DNA of 64,000 nucleotides from Paenibacillus dendritiformis. GTDB taxonomy: Bacteria > Bacillota > Bacilli > Paenibacillales > Paenibacillaceae. Where the stretch lies: assembly GCF_021654795.1 (NCBI RefSeq), contig NZ_AP025344.1, positions 5,022,501 to 5,086,500 of the forward strand. The letters run 5' to 3'. A program made the position numbers and the translations under genes. The notes beneath the pieces are model-generated. The model was not told the origin of the DNA. It made no database searches and saw only the letters and a list, made by a program, of their open reading frames with translations. Shown here piece after piece: positions 53,447-62,404 of the stretch (positions within the stretch are counted from its first letter, which is position 1; every line of letters begins with the position of its first letter).

Positions 53447-55348
53447 TTACGATCGAAGCAGGCGCAATCCGTTCAGGATGACGAGGATGGTGCTGCCTTC
53501 ATGCCCGACGACGCCTAACGGAAGCGGTATTCCGAACAAGAAGTTGGCAGAGATGAGGGCCACGATTACGGCGCCGGCAAAAATAATATTCTGCTTGACG
53601 ATGGTCTGGGTGCGTCTGCCGAGCGAAATGGCGTGCTCGATATTGCCCAGATCATCATTCATCAGCACCAAGTCGGCGGTCTCCAGCGCCGCATCGCTGC
53701 CCGCGGCCCCCATCGCAATGCCGACACTGGCCGCGGCAAGCGCGGGCGCATCGTTGACGCCGTCCCCCACCATCGCTACCGCTCCATACTCCGACCTCAG
53801 CTTTTTGACAATCGTCAGTTTGTCCTCAGGCATCAATTCGGCAAAGACGAGGCCGATTCCGGCCTCGGCCGCAATGGCCTGCGCCGTTCGCTCCTGATCC
53901 CCCGTAAGCATCGCCACCTGAATGCCGCTACGCTTCAATTGACGGACAATGGCAGGCGTCTCCGGGCGAATCCGATCCTGGAGCGCAATCAAGCCGACGA
54001 CAGCGCCGTCCCGCTCGACCGCAATGACGGTCTTGCCTTCGCTCTGAAGCTCGGCGGTCCGGGCGAGAACCTCCGCATCGGCCCCGTTCAAAATAAAGGA
54101 CGGCTTGCCAATGCGCCAGCGCGCGCCTTCCATCTCTGCCTCGATTCCAAGTCCCGACCGGGCTTGGAAATCCGCCGGCCGCGCCCATGCGGCTCCGCTG
54201 CCGTTCGGCCGAGCGCGCTCCGCTTCCAGAACGATCGCTTTGGCGATCGGATGGGTCGACAGCGTCTCCAGCGCCGCCGCCGCCTGAAGCAGCTCCGGGG
54301 CCTGCAGGCCGCCGCGCGGTTCCACGTCGGTTACCGTCAATCGGCCCTGCGTCAACGTTCCGGTCTTGTCGAACGCGATCACCCTCACCCGCGAGATATG
54401 ATCGAGATAAGCGCCGCCCTTGAACAGCAAGCCTTTGCGGGCGCTGTTCGAGATGGCCGACAAGGTGGCCGGCATAATGGACGCGACGAGGGCGCAAGGG
54501 GAGGCCACGACGAGGAACACCATCGACCGGTAGAACGCAGCCTCCCATGTCTCGCCGAGAAGAAGCGGCGGAAGGAAGATCAGCAGGAGCGTAACCAGAA
54601 TAATGACCCGCGCATAAATCCGCTCGAACTTCTCAATGAAGCGCTGCGACTTCGGCATCTCGCTCTGCGCTTCCTGGACGAGCCGAATAATCTTGGAAAA
54701 CAGCGACGATTCGCTGGATTGAGTTACTTCCATATAGAGCGCGCCTTGGCCGTTCACCGTGCCTGCGAATACTTCATCGCCGGGGCCTTTGTCAACCGGC
54801 ACGCTCTCCCCGGTAATCGAAGCTTGATCGACGGCCGAGCTTCCTTCCTGCACGAGCCCGTCCGCCGGAATGCGCTCTCCCGGCTTGACCAATACCGTCT
54901 CGCCGACTTGCAGCCGCTCCACCGGAACGATAACTTCCTGCCCGTCCCGGAGCACGATCGCTTGCTCCGGCTTCAATTCCATCAGGGCCGAAATGTCGCG
55001 CGAGCTCCGGTTCATCGTGAACGTCTCCAGCGCCCCGCTCAAGGCGAAGATGAAGATGAGAATCGCGCCTTCCGACCAGTACCCGATGCTGGCGGCGCCC
55101 AAGGCCGCGGCGATCATCAACAGATTGACATCCAGATCCTTGTCCCGGATGAGCGTAACCAGCCCATCCTTCAGCTTCAGCCAGCCTCCCATCACATAGG
55201 AGAGCGCAAAAAACGCGATTGCCAGCGTCTCCGAGACATAGCCGGCGATAAACGCCAAAGCGATAAAGCAGGCGCTTCCGGCCGCAGCCAGCGCCTCGCC
55301 GTATTTATCCATCCATTCCGTAAATGATTGCTTGCTGTTGCTTTTCAT
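53447..55348 (-). CDS. Heavy-metal P1B-type ATPase (Zn/Cd type, ZosA/CadA-like)
   Basis: This 633-residue pump has eight predicted helices, the actuator TGES motif, the metal-binding SPC in VASPCALVASI, phosphorylation motif DKTGTLT, the HP motif in LETLSTHPIAKAIV and the hinge GDGVNDAPALAAA. SPC indicates Zn, Cd or related divalent ions. There is no N-terminal heavy-metal-associated domain, as in Bacillus ZosA. The ATG at 55348 is favoured by GAGGG; a GTG at 55357 is possible. It diverges from the Nramp gene across a region with a Fur/PerR-like site. Confidence 0.92.
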   Translation of the reverse strand: MKSNSKQSFTEWMDKYGEALAAAGSACFIALAFIAGYVSETLAIAFFALSYVMGGWLKLKDGLVTLIRDKDLDVNLLMIAAALGAASIGYWSEGAILIFIFALSGALETFTMNRSSRDISALMELKPEQAIVLRDGQEVIVPVERLQVGETVLVKPGERIPADGLVQEGSSAVDQASITGESVPVDKGPGDEVFAGTVNGQGALYMEVTQSSESSLFSKIIRLVQEAQSEMPKSQRFIEKFERIYARVIILVTLLLIFLPPLLLGETWEAAFYRSMVFLVVASPCALVASIMPATLSAISNSARKGLLFKGGAYLDHISRVRVIAFDKTGTLTQGRLTVTDVEPRGGLQAPELLQAAAALETLSTHPIAKAIVLEAERARPNGSGAAWARPADFQARSGLGIEAEMEGARWRIGKPSFILNGADAEVLARTAELQSEGKTVIAVERDGAVVGLIALQDRIRPETPAIVRQLKRSGIQVAMLTGDQERTAQAIAAEAGIGLVFAELMPEDKLTIVKKLRSEYGAVAMVGDGVNDAPALAAASVGIAMGAAGSDAALETADLVLMNDDLGNIEHAISLGRRTQTIVKQNIIFAGAVIVALISANFLFGIPLPLGVVGHEGSTILVILNGLRLLRS

Positions 55349-55368
55349 TCGTAACACACCCTCTTCAC

Positions 55369-55383
55369 TGATAATGACTATCG
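55369..55383. promoter_or_regulatory. Fur/PerR/Zur-like operator
   Basis: TGATAATGACTATCG matches the 7-1-7 Fur-type dyad at all but two defined positions. It lies 20 bases before the P-type ATPase start, so a metal- or peroxide-sensing regulator may control the pump. Which regulator is not determined. Confidence 0.5.
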
Positions 55384-55407
55384 TTGTTATTCCCCTAAAA
55401 ATGCGAC

Positions 55408-55434
55408 ATGCTGTTCCCTATCAGGGAACAGCAT
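55408..55434. repeat. Perfect 11-bp inverted repeat between metal transporters
   Basis: ATGCTGTTCCC and GGGAACAGCAT flank a five-base loop. On the minus strand it is followed by GTCGCATTTTT, so it could act as operator, leader hairpin or weak terminator. The rest of 55435-55671 is AT-rich and holds the presumed mntH promoter (TATAAT near 55592). Confidence 0.7.
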
Positions 55435-55671
55435 GGTATTGAGAATGAGATTAGTTTTCACTGGGGCTATTTTTTTTGAAGAGAGTAATTACTTCAATTT
55501 TTATTATAGTACTCTTTTGTCAAAATGTGAATCCTAACCATCCGGAAAAATGCTGCCTTGATACAATGCGGCCGGGCAGGGTAATAATATCCTATAATAT
55601 GACGGGAAACAGGAAGCCGTGCAGTCTGGCTGCGCAAAGGGAAGAAAGGAAGGAAAGAAGGGGGAGCCGAG

Positions 55672-57009
55672 ATGGGCAAGAGAACGAAATCCTCCGGCAG
55701 CGGCTGGCGCCATGAGCGAACGGAGCCAACGCTGGCCGAATCCTATAAATCGATGCCCGTGCCGGCAAAAGGATCCCGGTTCCGCAAATTTTTAGCGTTT
55801 GTCGGGCCCGGGTATATGGTCGCCGTCGGCTATATGGATCCTGGCAATTGGGCGACCGATATTGCGGGAGGCTCCCGCTTCAATTATACGCTGCTGTCCG
55901 TCGTGCTGCTCTCCAATCTGATGGCGGTGCTGCTGCAATCCCTGTCCGCCCGGCTCGGCATCGCGACCGGACGGGATCTGGCCCAGGCTTGCCATGATCA
56001 TTACAGCAAGCCGGTGAATTTCGTCCTGTGGGTATTATGCGAGTTGGCCATAGCCGCCTGCGATCTGGCCGAAATCATCGGCTCCGCGATCGCGCTTAAG
56101 CTGCTGTTCGGCCTGCCGCTGTTGATCGGGGTCATCATTACCTCTCTCGATATATTTATCGTCTTGATGCTCCAGCACAAAGGCTTCCGCTACATCGAAT
56201 CCATCGTCGTCGCGCTATTTCTGATTATTTTGGCCTGTTTCGGCGTCGAGCTGTTCCTCTCCCGGCCGGATATTCGGGAAGTCGCGCAGGGGTTCATTCC
56301 GAGCCCGGAAATTATCCGGAATCCGGAGATGCTATATATCGCCCTTGGCATTTTGGGAGCGACGGTCATGCCCCATAATCTGTACCTGCATTCCTCGATC
56401 GTGCAGACGCGCAACTTCGAAGACTCGCTTGCCGGCAAGAAGCAGGCGATCCGCTTCGCCACGCTCGATTCGACCATCGCCTTGATGCTGGCTATGTTCG
56501 TGAACGCCGCGATTCTCATGCTGGCCGCTTCGACCTTCTACCGCACCGGACATACCGAGATCGCGGAGATTGAAGATGCGTATCAAATGCTGGCGCCGCT
56601 CCTGGGCACGGGGATGGCCAGCATCCTGTTCGCCGTCGCCCTGCTCGCCTCCGGCCAGAATTCGACCTTGACGGGCACGCTTGCCGGACAGATCGTGATG
56701 GAGGGCTTCCTGAACATTCGCTTGAAACCGTGGGTCCGGCGCCTCATTACACGGCTGATCGCGATTATTCCCGCGATAGCGGTCATCTCCATCTACGGGG
56801 AGAAGAGCACCGGCGAGCTGCTGATTCTCAGCCAGGTCATCTTGTCTCTGCAATTGTCGTTCGCCGTTTTTCCGCTTCTTCGCTTTACCGGAGACCCACG
56901 CAAGATGGGCCCCTTCGCCAGTCCTCGCTGGATGCAGGCGCTTGCGTGGATTGCCGGAACCATCATCGCCGTGCTCAATCTGTATCTGCTGGCCGTTACG
57001 TTGGCATAA
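55672..57009 (+). CDS. mntH: Nramp-family divalent metal transporter
   Basis: This 445-residue transporter has 11 predicted helices, the helix 1 motif GYMDPGNWATDI and the helix 6 motif ATVMPHNLYLHSSIVQTR that form the metal site. It imports Mn2+ (or Fe2+) with protons. GGGGGAG precedes the ATG. It diverges from the P1B ATPase gene, a pairing suggesting joint metal control. Confidence 0.94.
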   Translation: MGKRTKSSGSGWRHERTEPTLAESYKSMPVPAKGSRFRKFLAFVGPGYMVAVGYMDPGNWATDIAGGSRFNYTLLSVVLLSNLMAVLLQSLSARLGIATGRDLAQACHDHYSKPVNFVLWVLCELAIAACDLAEIIGSAIALKLLFGLPLLIGVIITSLDIFIVLMLQHKGFRYIESIVVALFLIILACFGVELFLSRPDIREVAQGFIPSPEIIRNPEMLYIALGILGATVMPHNLYLHSSIVQTRNFEDSLAGKKQAIRFATLDSTIALMLAMFVNAAILMLAASTFYRTGHTEIAEIEDAYQMLAPLLGTGMASILFAVALLASGQNSTLTGTLAGQIVMEGFLNIRLKPWVRRLITRLIAIIPAIAVISIYGEKSTGELLILSQVILSLQLSFAVFPLLRFTGDPRKMGPFASPRWMQALAWIAGTIIAVLNLYLLAVTLA

Positions 57010-57013
57010 AATA

Positions 57014-57051
57014 AAGGCCGGTTCCTGCCCCGCAAGGGAAGAATCGGCCTT
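57014..57051 (+). terminator. Hairpin after mntH
   Basis: AAGGCCG pairs with CGGCCTT with an inner CCTGCCC/GGG pairing. The T-tract is weak. It lies between convergent genes. Confidence 0.5.
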
Positions 57052-57068
57052 AGATCTATCGGACGATA

Positions 57069-57344
57069 TTAATATCTTAACGCGAACCACCGGCGCCGGC
57101 GGCAGCCGTTCATAATAATCTCCGCCGCGCGCAGCCTGACGTCGTCGAGTTCCGAATTCAGCAAGTCATTCAGAACATGGAGCGCTCTCTCCCTTAGTTC
57201 TTCGCCGGTCAGCCTCTTCGCCATAAAGATTCGCCACAAGCGGCTCTGCTCCGCCTCTCGAACCGCTTCCCTCTGCAGCTGCTCCATTTGTTTGTATGAG
57301 CTGAAATAGTCCACTTTCTCTTCGTCCTCCTTCTGCTGATTCAT
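57069..57344 (-). CDS. Small charged helical protein, unknown function
   Basis: I do not recognise a family. The 91-residue product is rich in Glu, Arg and Leu, probably all helical, and ends CRRRRWFALRY. Its ATG overlaps the stop of the DUF4097 gene by 4 bases (ATGA), which indicates translational coupling and supports that it is real. As the third gene after padR it probably shares that regulation. Confidence 0.65.
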   Translation of the reverse strand: MNQQKEDEEKVDYFSSYKQMEQLQREAVREAEQSRLWRIFMAKRLTGEELRERALHVLNDLLNSELDDVRLRAAEIIMNGCRRRRWFALRY

Positions 57345-58645
57345 ATCGATGTTACGGAAATCGAGCCAACCTTCGTCGCCAATTGAACTTTGGGACCGTT
57401 CTCCCCAAGCTGACCGCGGAAACGGCTGGTCTGGGCATGACCCTCCGGGAATTGAGGAAGACGGACCGACACCGCTCCAAGCACGGTGGACGCCTCCAGC
57501 TCCAGCGCCTGCATGCCGGAAGGAACCATAAGCGACACATTCCCTGCCATATTCTCGATGACAGCTCGGCTCGTTCCGGAAGCCAGCTCGCATTCGACTT
57601 CCCCGCTCTTGGCCAGAACGTTCAGTGAACCACGGACATTCTTCGTCGAGATGCTGCCGGAAGCTACATCAATGTGAACGTCCGCGGCAATGGACGACAG
57701 CTTCAAATCGCCGGACGCGGCGGTAAATTTCCAGGTGCCGCCTCTGCCGTCAACGATATGCATATCGCCGGACAGCAGCTCGGCACGCAGCGTTTGAGCC
57801 TCCAACCGATGCAGTTCAATATCGCCGGAGGCCGCCTTCAGCGCGAACTCGTCTGCCCGGAGATCAAAAATCGTCACATCGCCCGATAACGTATGCAGAT
57901 CAGCCTTGCCGCATGTGCAATCATGAAGCTCGGCATCGCCCGATTTCATCCGTGCCGTCACATGCCCGCATGAGCTGTCAACAATCGTGAGATCGCCTGA
58001 TTTCAGCTCCGCATCAAGGCGCTCTGCCCGAATCTGCCGTATCTCTGCGTCGCCGGATACGATGGCCAGTTCCACCGTTCCCCCGAACGAAGCCGGGATT
58101 TGAACATGAAGATCTCCGCTTACCGGAGAAAAGAAGCGCTTCATTCCGCTGCGCCGAAGCTGGACGGTCAGGCGGTAAGCATCTCCTTCTCTCGTTTCCC
58201 GCACATCAAATTGCCCCGCGTCAAATGAATCAAAATGATAAGTTATGTCTTGGCCGTCATGAGTGTCTAGATGAACATCGACAACATCCGTCTCCAGCCG
58301 GATAACCCGCAGCGGTGAACCGGTTCCGGAGCCGAACGGACCGGCAGATGCGTGATGCGCGGCAGCGCTGCGATCCGGATTGGCATTCGGTTCCGCTTCC
58401 TCTCGGGCCCCAGGCGGCTCCTGAACGCTCGGGAGATCCAATCCATATTGGGCCAGTATCTCGCGGGCAATCGCCTGCTCGCTTCCCAGCGAGCGAAATA
58501 TCTCTTCCTCCGATCTCCCCGCCTCGTGGGCCTCCTGAAAATGCGACTCGAAATCGGACATAATCTCCCGGCGCTCCGCCTCGGGAACCGCTCCCAGCAA
58601 TTGCTCCAGCCGGGTCAAAAACTGCTGTTTACGCTCGCTCACCAT
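57341..58645 (-). CDS. DUF1700 and DUF4097 domain protein (beta-strand repeat)
   Basis: This 434-residue protein begins with a DUF1700-like helical domain (about 1-70: LEQLLGAVPEAERREIMSDFESHF, then EIFRSLGSEQAIAREI), a linker, and a DUF4097 beta-solenoid-like part (about 110-430) with a recurring SGD or SGE turn (VSGDAEI, KSGDLTI, LSGDVTI, ASGDIEL, LSGDMHI). Such proteins occur with PadR regulators and LiaG-like envelope genes; the role is unknown. No signal or membrane segment is evident. GGAGG precedes the ATG, which lies inside the end of padR. Confidence 0.82.
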   Translation of the reverse strand: MVSERKQQFLTRLEQLLGAVPEAERREIMSDFESHFQEAHEAGRSEEEIFRSLGSEQAIAREILAQYGLDLPSVQEPPGAREEAEPNANPDRSAAAHHASAGPFGSGTGSPLRVIRLETDVVDVHLDTHDGQDITYHFDSFDAGQFDVRETREGDAYRLTVQLRRSGMKRFFSPVSGDLHVQIPASFGGTVELAIVSGDAEIRQIRAERLDAELKSGDLTIVDSSCGHVTARMKSGDAELHDCTCGKADLHTLSGDVTIFDLRADEFALKAASGDIELHRLEAQTLRAELLSGDMHIVDGRGGTWKFTAASGDLKLSSIAADVHIDVASGSISTKNVRGSLNVLAKSGEVECELASGTSRAVIENMAGNVSLMVPSGMQALELEASTVLGAVSVRLPQFPEGHAQTSRFRGQLGENGPKVQLATKVGSISVTSI

Positions 58646-58958
58646 TCATAACCTCCTTGATAATCTCGTCTACGCCCTGCGAAAACAAAGTCCACTCCTT
58701 CACCATATCCCGCATATACGCCTCTCCCGAATCGGTGAGCTTATAGTACTTGCGGGGCGGACCTTCCGATGATTCCTTCAAGTACGTCGAGCAATGCCCT
58801 TCCTGAGTCAAGCGGCGCAGCAAAGGATACATCGTGCCTTCCGCGACCTGAAATTTCTCCGAGATCCGGTTCACCAATTCATAGCCGTAACGATCCTTCT
58901 CATAAGTGAGAACGAGGACGCACAATTCGAGCACGCCTTTCTTGAATTGCGTATTCAC
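58629..58958 (-). CDS. PadR family transcriptional regulator
   Basis: This is a 109-residue winged helix protein. It has the PadR layout KKGVLELCVLVLTYEKDRYGYELVNRI, the recognition helix region VAEGTMYPLLRRLTQEG and the wing with PPRKYYKLTDSGEAYM. It overlaps the DUF1700/DUF4097 gene by 17 bases and probably represses its own operon. Confidence 0.92.
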   Translation of the reverse strand: MNTQFKKGVLELCVLVLTYEKDRYGYELVNRISEKFQVAEGTMYPLLRRLTQEGHCSTYLKESSEGPPRKYYKLTDSGEAYMRDMVKEWTLFSQGVDEIIKEVMNGERA

Positions 58959-59029
58959 GCCCTAGCCAACCTCCCCTCGACGCCAATATGGATTCCAACG
59001 AATTTGAGCACATCTCTTAAGCTGAGTAC

Positions 59030-59058
59030 ATCGTAACATATGCTACTGTATATTGCAA
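59030..59058 (-). promoter_or_regulatory. Putative promoter of the padR operon
   Basis: On the minus strand TTGCAA and TACGAT are 17 bases apart, about 70 bases before padR. ACAT/ATGT half-sites nearby could serve PadR autoregulation. Confidence 0.45.
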
Positions 59059-59091
59059 GGTACCTTTTCAAACAAAAATCTTGGTGATGCA

Positions 59092-59130
59092 TAAAAAACG
59101 GAAGCCCAGGCTGAATGCCCAGACTTCCGT
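59092..59130 (-). terminator. Rho-independent terminator after the MFS gene
   Basis: On the minus strand ACGGAAG pairs with CTTCCGT, with CTGGGC/GCCTGG nested inside, followed by TTTTTTATG. Confidence 0.85.
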
Positions 59131-59148
59131 TGTTATGTTAGTCAGATG

Positions 59149-60402
59149 TTAGACGGAGGCCGATTCTGTCCGTTCCCTCCGCCGTTCCAGCCGATCCGCC
59201 GCGGCGAAGCCGCCTGCCGCGATCGCCAGCACCGCTCCCATCACGAGGAACAGCGCTTTATTGCCCCATTGGCTATAGATGTACGCCCCGATAATGCTGC
59301 CCGTCATCGTCGCGCCAATGCTGAGCGCCACCTGCATTACCGCCTGCCCGCTGGCCCGGAACCGATCCGGTATCAGGTCCATCATGTACTCGGCCAGATA
59401 GATGAAGAAGAGCGCAATGCCGATTCCCTGAACCGCCTGCATGAACAGAATCAGAGGCAGCCAATCGGTCACATAGATGACGAGCGCCCGAATGCCGAGA
59501 ATGACCGAGGACCAGGCCAGCATCGTCAACGGGCGGAATTGTCTGCCCGCGCGGCCCAAATACAGGAAGATAATGACTTCCGTAGCCGCCGGCAGCATCC
59601 AGCCCAGCCCGATGTGGAAAGGCGTTCCGTTCAATTCCCGGATAAGGAAGCTGAAATATTGATCATTGAAGATTAAAGTCATATTGTACGTAATGAGCAC
59701 CGCAATGAACAAGAGGAAGCGCCGGGTGAACACGTATTTCCAAAATTGGGACATGTCAGCCGCTTCCGTTCGCGAAGGCCCCTCGCCCTCCCCCTCTGCT
59801 TCCGGGCCGTCCGCTTCCGGACGCCGGGGATCGCGGATCATCAGCAGCACCCCGCCGGTTGCGGCAAGCAGAGCCATCATAATCCACCCCATGGCGGCAT
59901 GCCCCGGCAGCCGGCCGAGCAGCCAGCCTATAACAAGCGCGGACACCGCGAACCCGGCCGCGCCGAAGCCGCGAATGACCGCGTAGGAGTCTCCAAGTCT
60001 CCGGGAGGCCAGCATCGCCATTCCGTCCGTCAAGGTCATCAACGGCACCCACAGAAACTGGAACAGGAAAATCAGCCCCATCACGGTCCAAGGATCCGTA
60101 ACGTGGAAAACAAAGAACAGTACGGCTATCAATGCAAGAATCAGTCCAAAAATCAACGGCTTGATCCGGGCGAATTTGTCGCTCACATACCCGAACAGAT
60201 AGTTGCCAACCACTCCGATAAGCGGCATAATCGCGTTCTGCATTCCATACATCGCGTCGGTGTATCCGATATCGCGATAATATAGCGGAAAGAACGAGGA
60301 AAACACCGCTCCCGGCGTAAATATCATAAACATGTACAGATACATGCGGCGGATTTGCGACTGGCGCACATTCATGGCATCTTCGATGGTGCGGGCCGTC
60401 AT
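59149..60402 (-). CDS. MFS transporter, MFS_1-like (LacY/nucleoside symporter-like)
   Basis: This 417-residue transporter has 12 predicted helices and a central charged loop (about 195-215, Glu/Gly-rich). The N-terminus YMFMIFTPGAVFSSFFPLYYRDIGYTDAMYGM and the motif GYVSDKFARIKP fit the MFS_1-like family; the substrate is unknown. The start is uncertain: ATG 60402 is used, ATG 60375 (MNVRQSQIRR) is equally possible. Neither has a strong ribosome site. Confidence 0.83.
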   Translation of the reverse strand: MTARTIEDAMNVRQSQIRRMYLYMFMIFTPGAVFSSFFPLYYRDIGYTDAMYGMQNAIMPLIGVVGNYLFGYVSDKFARIKPLIFGLILALIAVLFFVFHVTDPWTVMGLIFLFQFLWVPLMTLTDGMAMLASRRLGDSYAVIRGFGAAGFAVSALVIGWLLGRLPGHAAMGWIMMALLAATGGVLLMIRDPRRPEADGPEAEGEGEGPSRTEAADMSQFWKYVFTRRFLLFIAVLITYNMTLIFNDQYFSFLIRELNGTPFHIGLGWMLPAATEVIIFLYLGRAGRQFRPLTMLAWSSVILGIRALVIYVTDWLPLILFMQAVQGIGIALFFIYLAEYMMDLIPDRFRASGQAVMQVALSIGATMTGSIIGAYIYSQWGNKALFLVMGAVLAIAAGGFAAADRLERRRERTESASV

Positions 60403-60658
60403 CGTCCGGCCGCCTTTGCCGCCGCCAAAATGGAAAGCGATGCATCACTGCATCGATGGAATCGGCTCTCGTAACGTCTACTCATGATGTCAGGATCCCT
60501 TCTTCGATTAAATTGGCATCCATCATTGTATCACAATCATTGGATGAAGACGGTTATCTTTTTTATGTTCTTTTGGCTTCCGCTCATCTGCCCTATAATA
60601 GAATAGTGATAGAATAGAAGGATATCCAGTATAGAAGAAAAGAAAGAAGGCAAAATCA

Positions 60659-60871
60659 ATGAGCAAGGACACATCCGTTCAAGCGTTCGCGGAGAGAAAA
60701 AAATCTCTGGAGAGCGGATTAAGCGAAGAGGCGCGCCAGTTGCTCGACGAGATGCTGAGCCGGATGGAAGCATTGACGCGAGAGAATGAACGGCTTCGCA
60801 AGTCTGCGCTTGCTGCGGCCCGCAGCCGTTCGGGCATGTCCACGAAGCTGAAGGACGCCCTGTATGAATAA
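60659..60871 (+). CDS. Small coiled-coil protein, unknown function
   Basis: I do not recognise a family. The 70-residue product is helical, with a leucine-spaced stretch LLDEMLSRMEALTRENERL (about 28-46) suggesting a short coiled coil. The ATG has AGAAGG about 11 bases upstream, and a TATAAT lies near 60594-60599, about 60 bases before the gene. It is 52 bases ahead of the acetyltransferase gene and might be cotranscribed. Confidence 0.55.
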   Translation: MSKDTSVQAFAERKKSLESGLSEEARQLLDEMLSRMEALTRENERLRKSALAAARSRSGMSTKLKDALYE

Positions 60872-60923
60872 ATCCCTGTGACAACATCGCTCCGCCCGCA
60901 ACGCAGGGGAAATGGAGGGAATT

Positions 60924-61334
60924 ATGAAGTCCAATGTGATTATTTTGCATGAGGCTCCCAGCCCGGAAGAGTATGTTGCCATTCGGAAAGCAGCCGGTCT
61001 TAGTTCCAAAAGCTTGGAGGGAGCCGCCGTCGGGCTGCAAAATTCTGTCTTCACGGTAACGCTCCGGCAGAATGGCGAACTGATTGGCATGGGCCGGATC
61101 ATCGGAGATGGCGGCTGCTTTTTTCAGGTGGTCGATATTTGCGTAAGGCCATCCCATCAGGGACAAGGGTGGGGAAAGACGATTATGGCGGAGATTTCCC
61201 GTTACCTGGACGAGAACGCGCCCAAGCAATCGTATGTCAGCTTAATTGCGGATCTTCCCGCCGATCAATTGTACGCGCAGTTCGGCTTCGATTACACCTA
61301 CCCTCGCTCGGTAGGAATGTACAAGCGATACTAG
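60924..61334 (+). CDS. GNAT family N-acetyltransferase
   Basis: This 136-residue acetyltransferase has the core FFQVVDICVRPSHQGQGWGKTIMAEI, which includes the acetyl-CoA loop Q-G-x-G-x-G/K, and ends with LYAQFGFDYTYPRSVGMYKRY. The substrate is unknown. The ATG at 60924 is used because GGAGGG lies immediately upstream; an ATG at 60912 contains that site. Confidence 0.88.
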   Translation: MKSNVIILHEAPSPEEYVAIRKAAGLSSKSLEGAAVGLQNSVFTVTLRQNGELIGMGRIIGDGGCFFQVVDICVRPSHQGQGWGKTIMAEISRYLDENAPKQSYVSLIADLPADQLYAQFGFDYTYPRSVGMYKRY

Positions 61335-61391
61335 GCGCCCAAGGGAGAAGCCGGACGACTTCGCGCAGAACGGCGGCCGTCCGCCGACAGC

Positions 61392-61426
61392 AAGCCCCCT
61401 ATGCCGAAAATAGGCATAGGGGGCTT
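61392..61426 (+). terminator. Strong bidirectional hairpin after GNAT gene
   Basis: AAGCCCCCTATGCC pairs perfectly with GGCATAGGGGGCTT around a seven-base loop. The tails are short of T, but the stem is strong and lies between convergent genes. Confidence 0.65.
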
Positions 61427-61497
61427 CATTGCGGCAGCGGGGAGGGTCCGGCCCTCCGCTTGAGACGGCGAATCCGTCCCTCGCTTCCGCCCATCGT

Positions 61498-62370
61498 TCA
61501 GCCCGTCTGGCCTGGGCTCGATAATGCATAGCGGGCGGCATGGCTCATCAAGACGGGAAGCAGCGAAATATGGCCTTCGCCCCCGAATTCATAGAACGCG
61601 GTCCGCACCCCGGAGGACGAGACGGCAGCCAGCCGTTCGGCCAGCTCCCTCGCATTCTCGGTCATGCGGCTGGGATGGCCTTGCTCCCGTTCCCCTACCG
61701 CAATCATGACCTGAATATCGGCATGTTCCTGCTGCATGCGGGCCAGGAAGCGCTCTCCCGCTTCCTGGATGAACGGCCTGTTCCAATGAATCGACGGGCT
61801 GCCCGCGATATAGGTCTTGAATGCCCCGGGCCGGGTGAACAGCATTTGCAGCACGCACAGTCCGCCCAGAGAGTGGCCGATAATCGCCTGCCTGCCGCGA
61901 TCGATGTTGAACTTGCGCTCGATGGCCGGCTTCAGTTCTTCTTCAATGAAGCGGCTGAATGCTTCGGCTCCGCCCATCTCCGGCCACGCATCTCCATGCG
62001 GATGGGGCGGCAGCTCTTCGGCCTGGACCGGGAGCGTAAAATCATAGAACCGGGCCGGATCGAACGGAGCATCGGTCGGATACCCGATGCCGACGACGAC
62101 GGCGGGATCGACGCCGGTCTTGGCTTTGGCGCGGGACTGGGCGCGAACCGTCTCCGCTAACGTGCCGAACGTTGAATTCGCGTCCAGCACATAGATGACC
62201 GGATGACCGGCCGGCGGCGCCTCCTCGGCCGGCACGGCCACAAAAATCCGGTATGGCCGGCCGCTGCCTCGGGAACAGACATCCCATTGCTCCGAACGCG
62301 GCACGGTAACTTCACGGCCCGCCTGATCCGAAAACAGCGGTTCAAGCGGCGCCAAATGGCTGTTAGACAT
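61498..62370 (-). CDS. Alpha/beta hydrolase, siderophore esterase-like (IroE/BesA type)
   Basis: This 290-residue protein of the putative esterase (PF00756-like) family has an RPYRIFVAVP strand, VIYVLDAN, the nucleophile elbow GHSLGG (Ser167) and the histidine in GGEGHISLLP. IroE/BesA relatives hydrolyse enterobactin- or bacillibactin-type ferric siderophores inside the cell. Two FecCD permease genes directly upstream support an iron role. The ATG at 62370 follows GAGGAG; an ATG at 62394 lacks a site. Confidence 0.85.
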   Translation of the reverse strand: MSNSHLAPLEPLFSDQAGREVTVPRSEQWDVCSRGSGRPYRIFVAVPAEEAPPAGHPVIYVLDANSTFGTLAETVRAQSRAKAKTGVDPAVVVGIGYPTDAPFDPARFYDFTLPVQAEELPPHPHGDAWPEMGGAEAFSRFIEEELKPAIERKFNIDRGRQAIIGHSLGGLCVLQMLFTRPGAFKTYIAGSPSIHWNRPFIQEAGERFLARMQQEHADIQVMIAVGEREQGHPSRMTENARELAERLAAVSSSGVRTAFYEFGGEGHISLLPVLMSHAARYALSSPGQTG

Positions 62371-62404
62371 CCATGTTCTCTCCTCATCTGTCATAAATAA
62401 CGGT

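Noticed and set aside
55408..55434. Manganese (yybP-ykoY) riboswitch upstream of mntH
   Set aside because: The hairpin lacks the conserved loops of that class and lies far from the mntH start.
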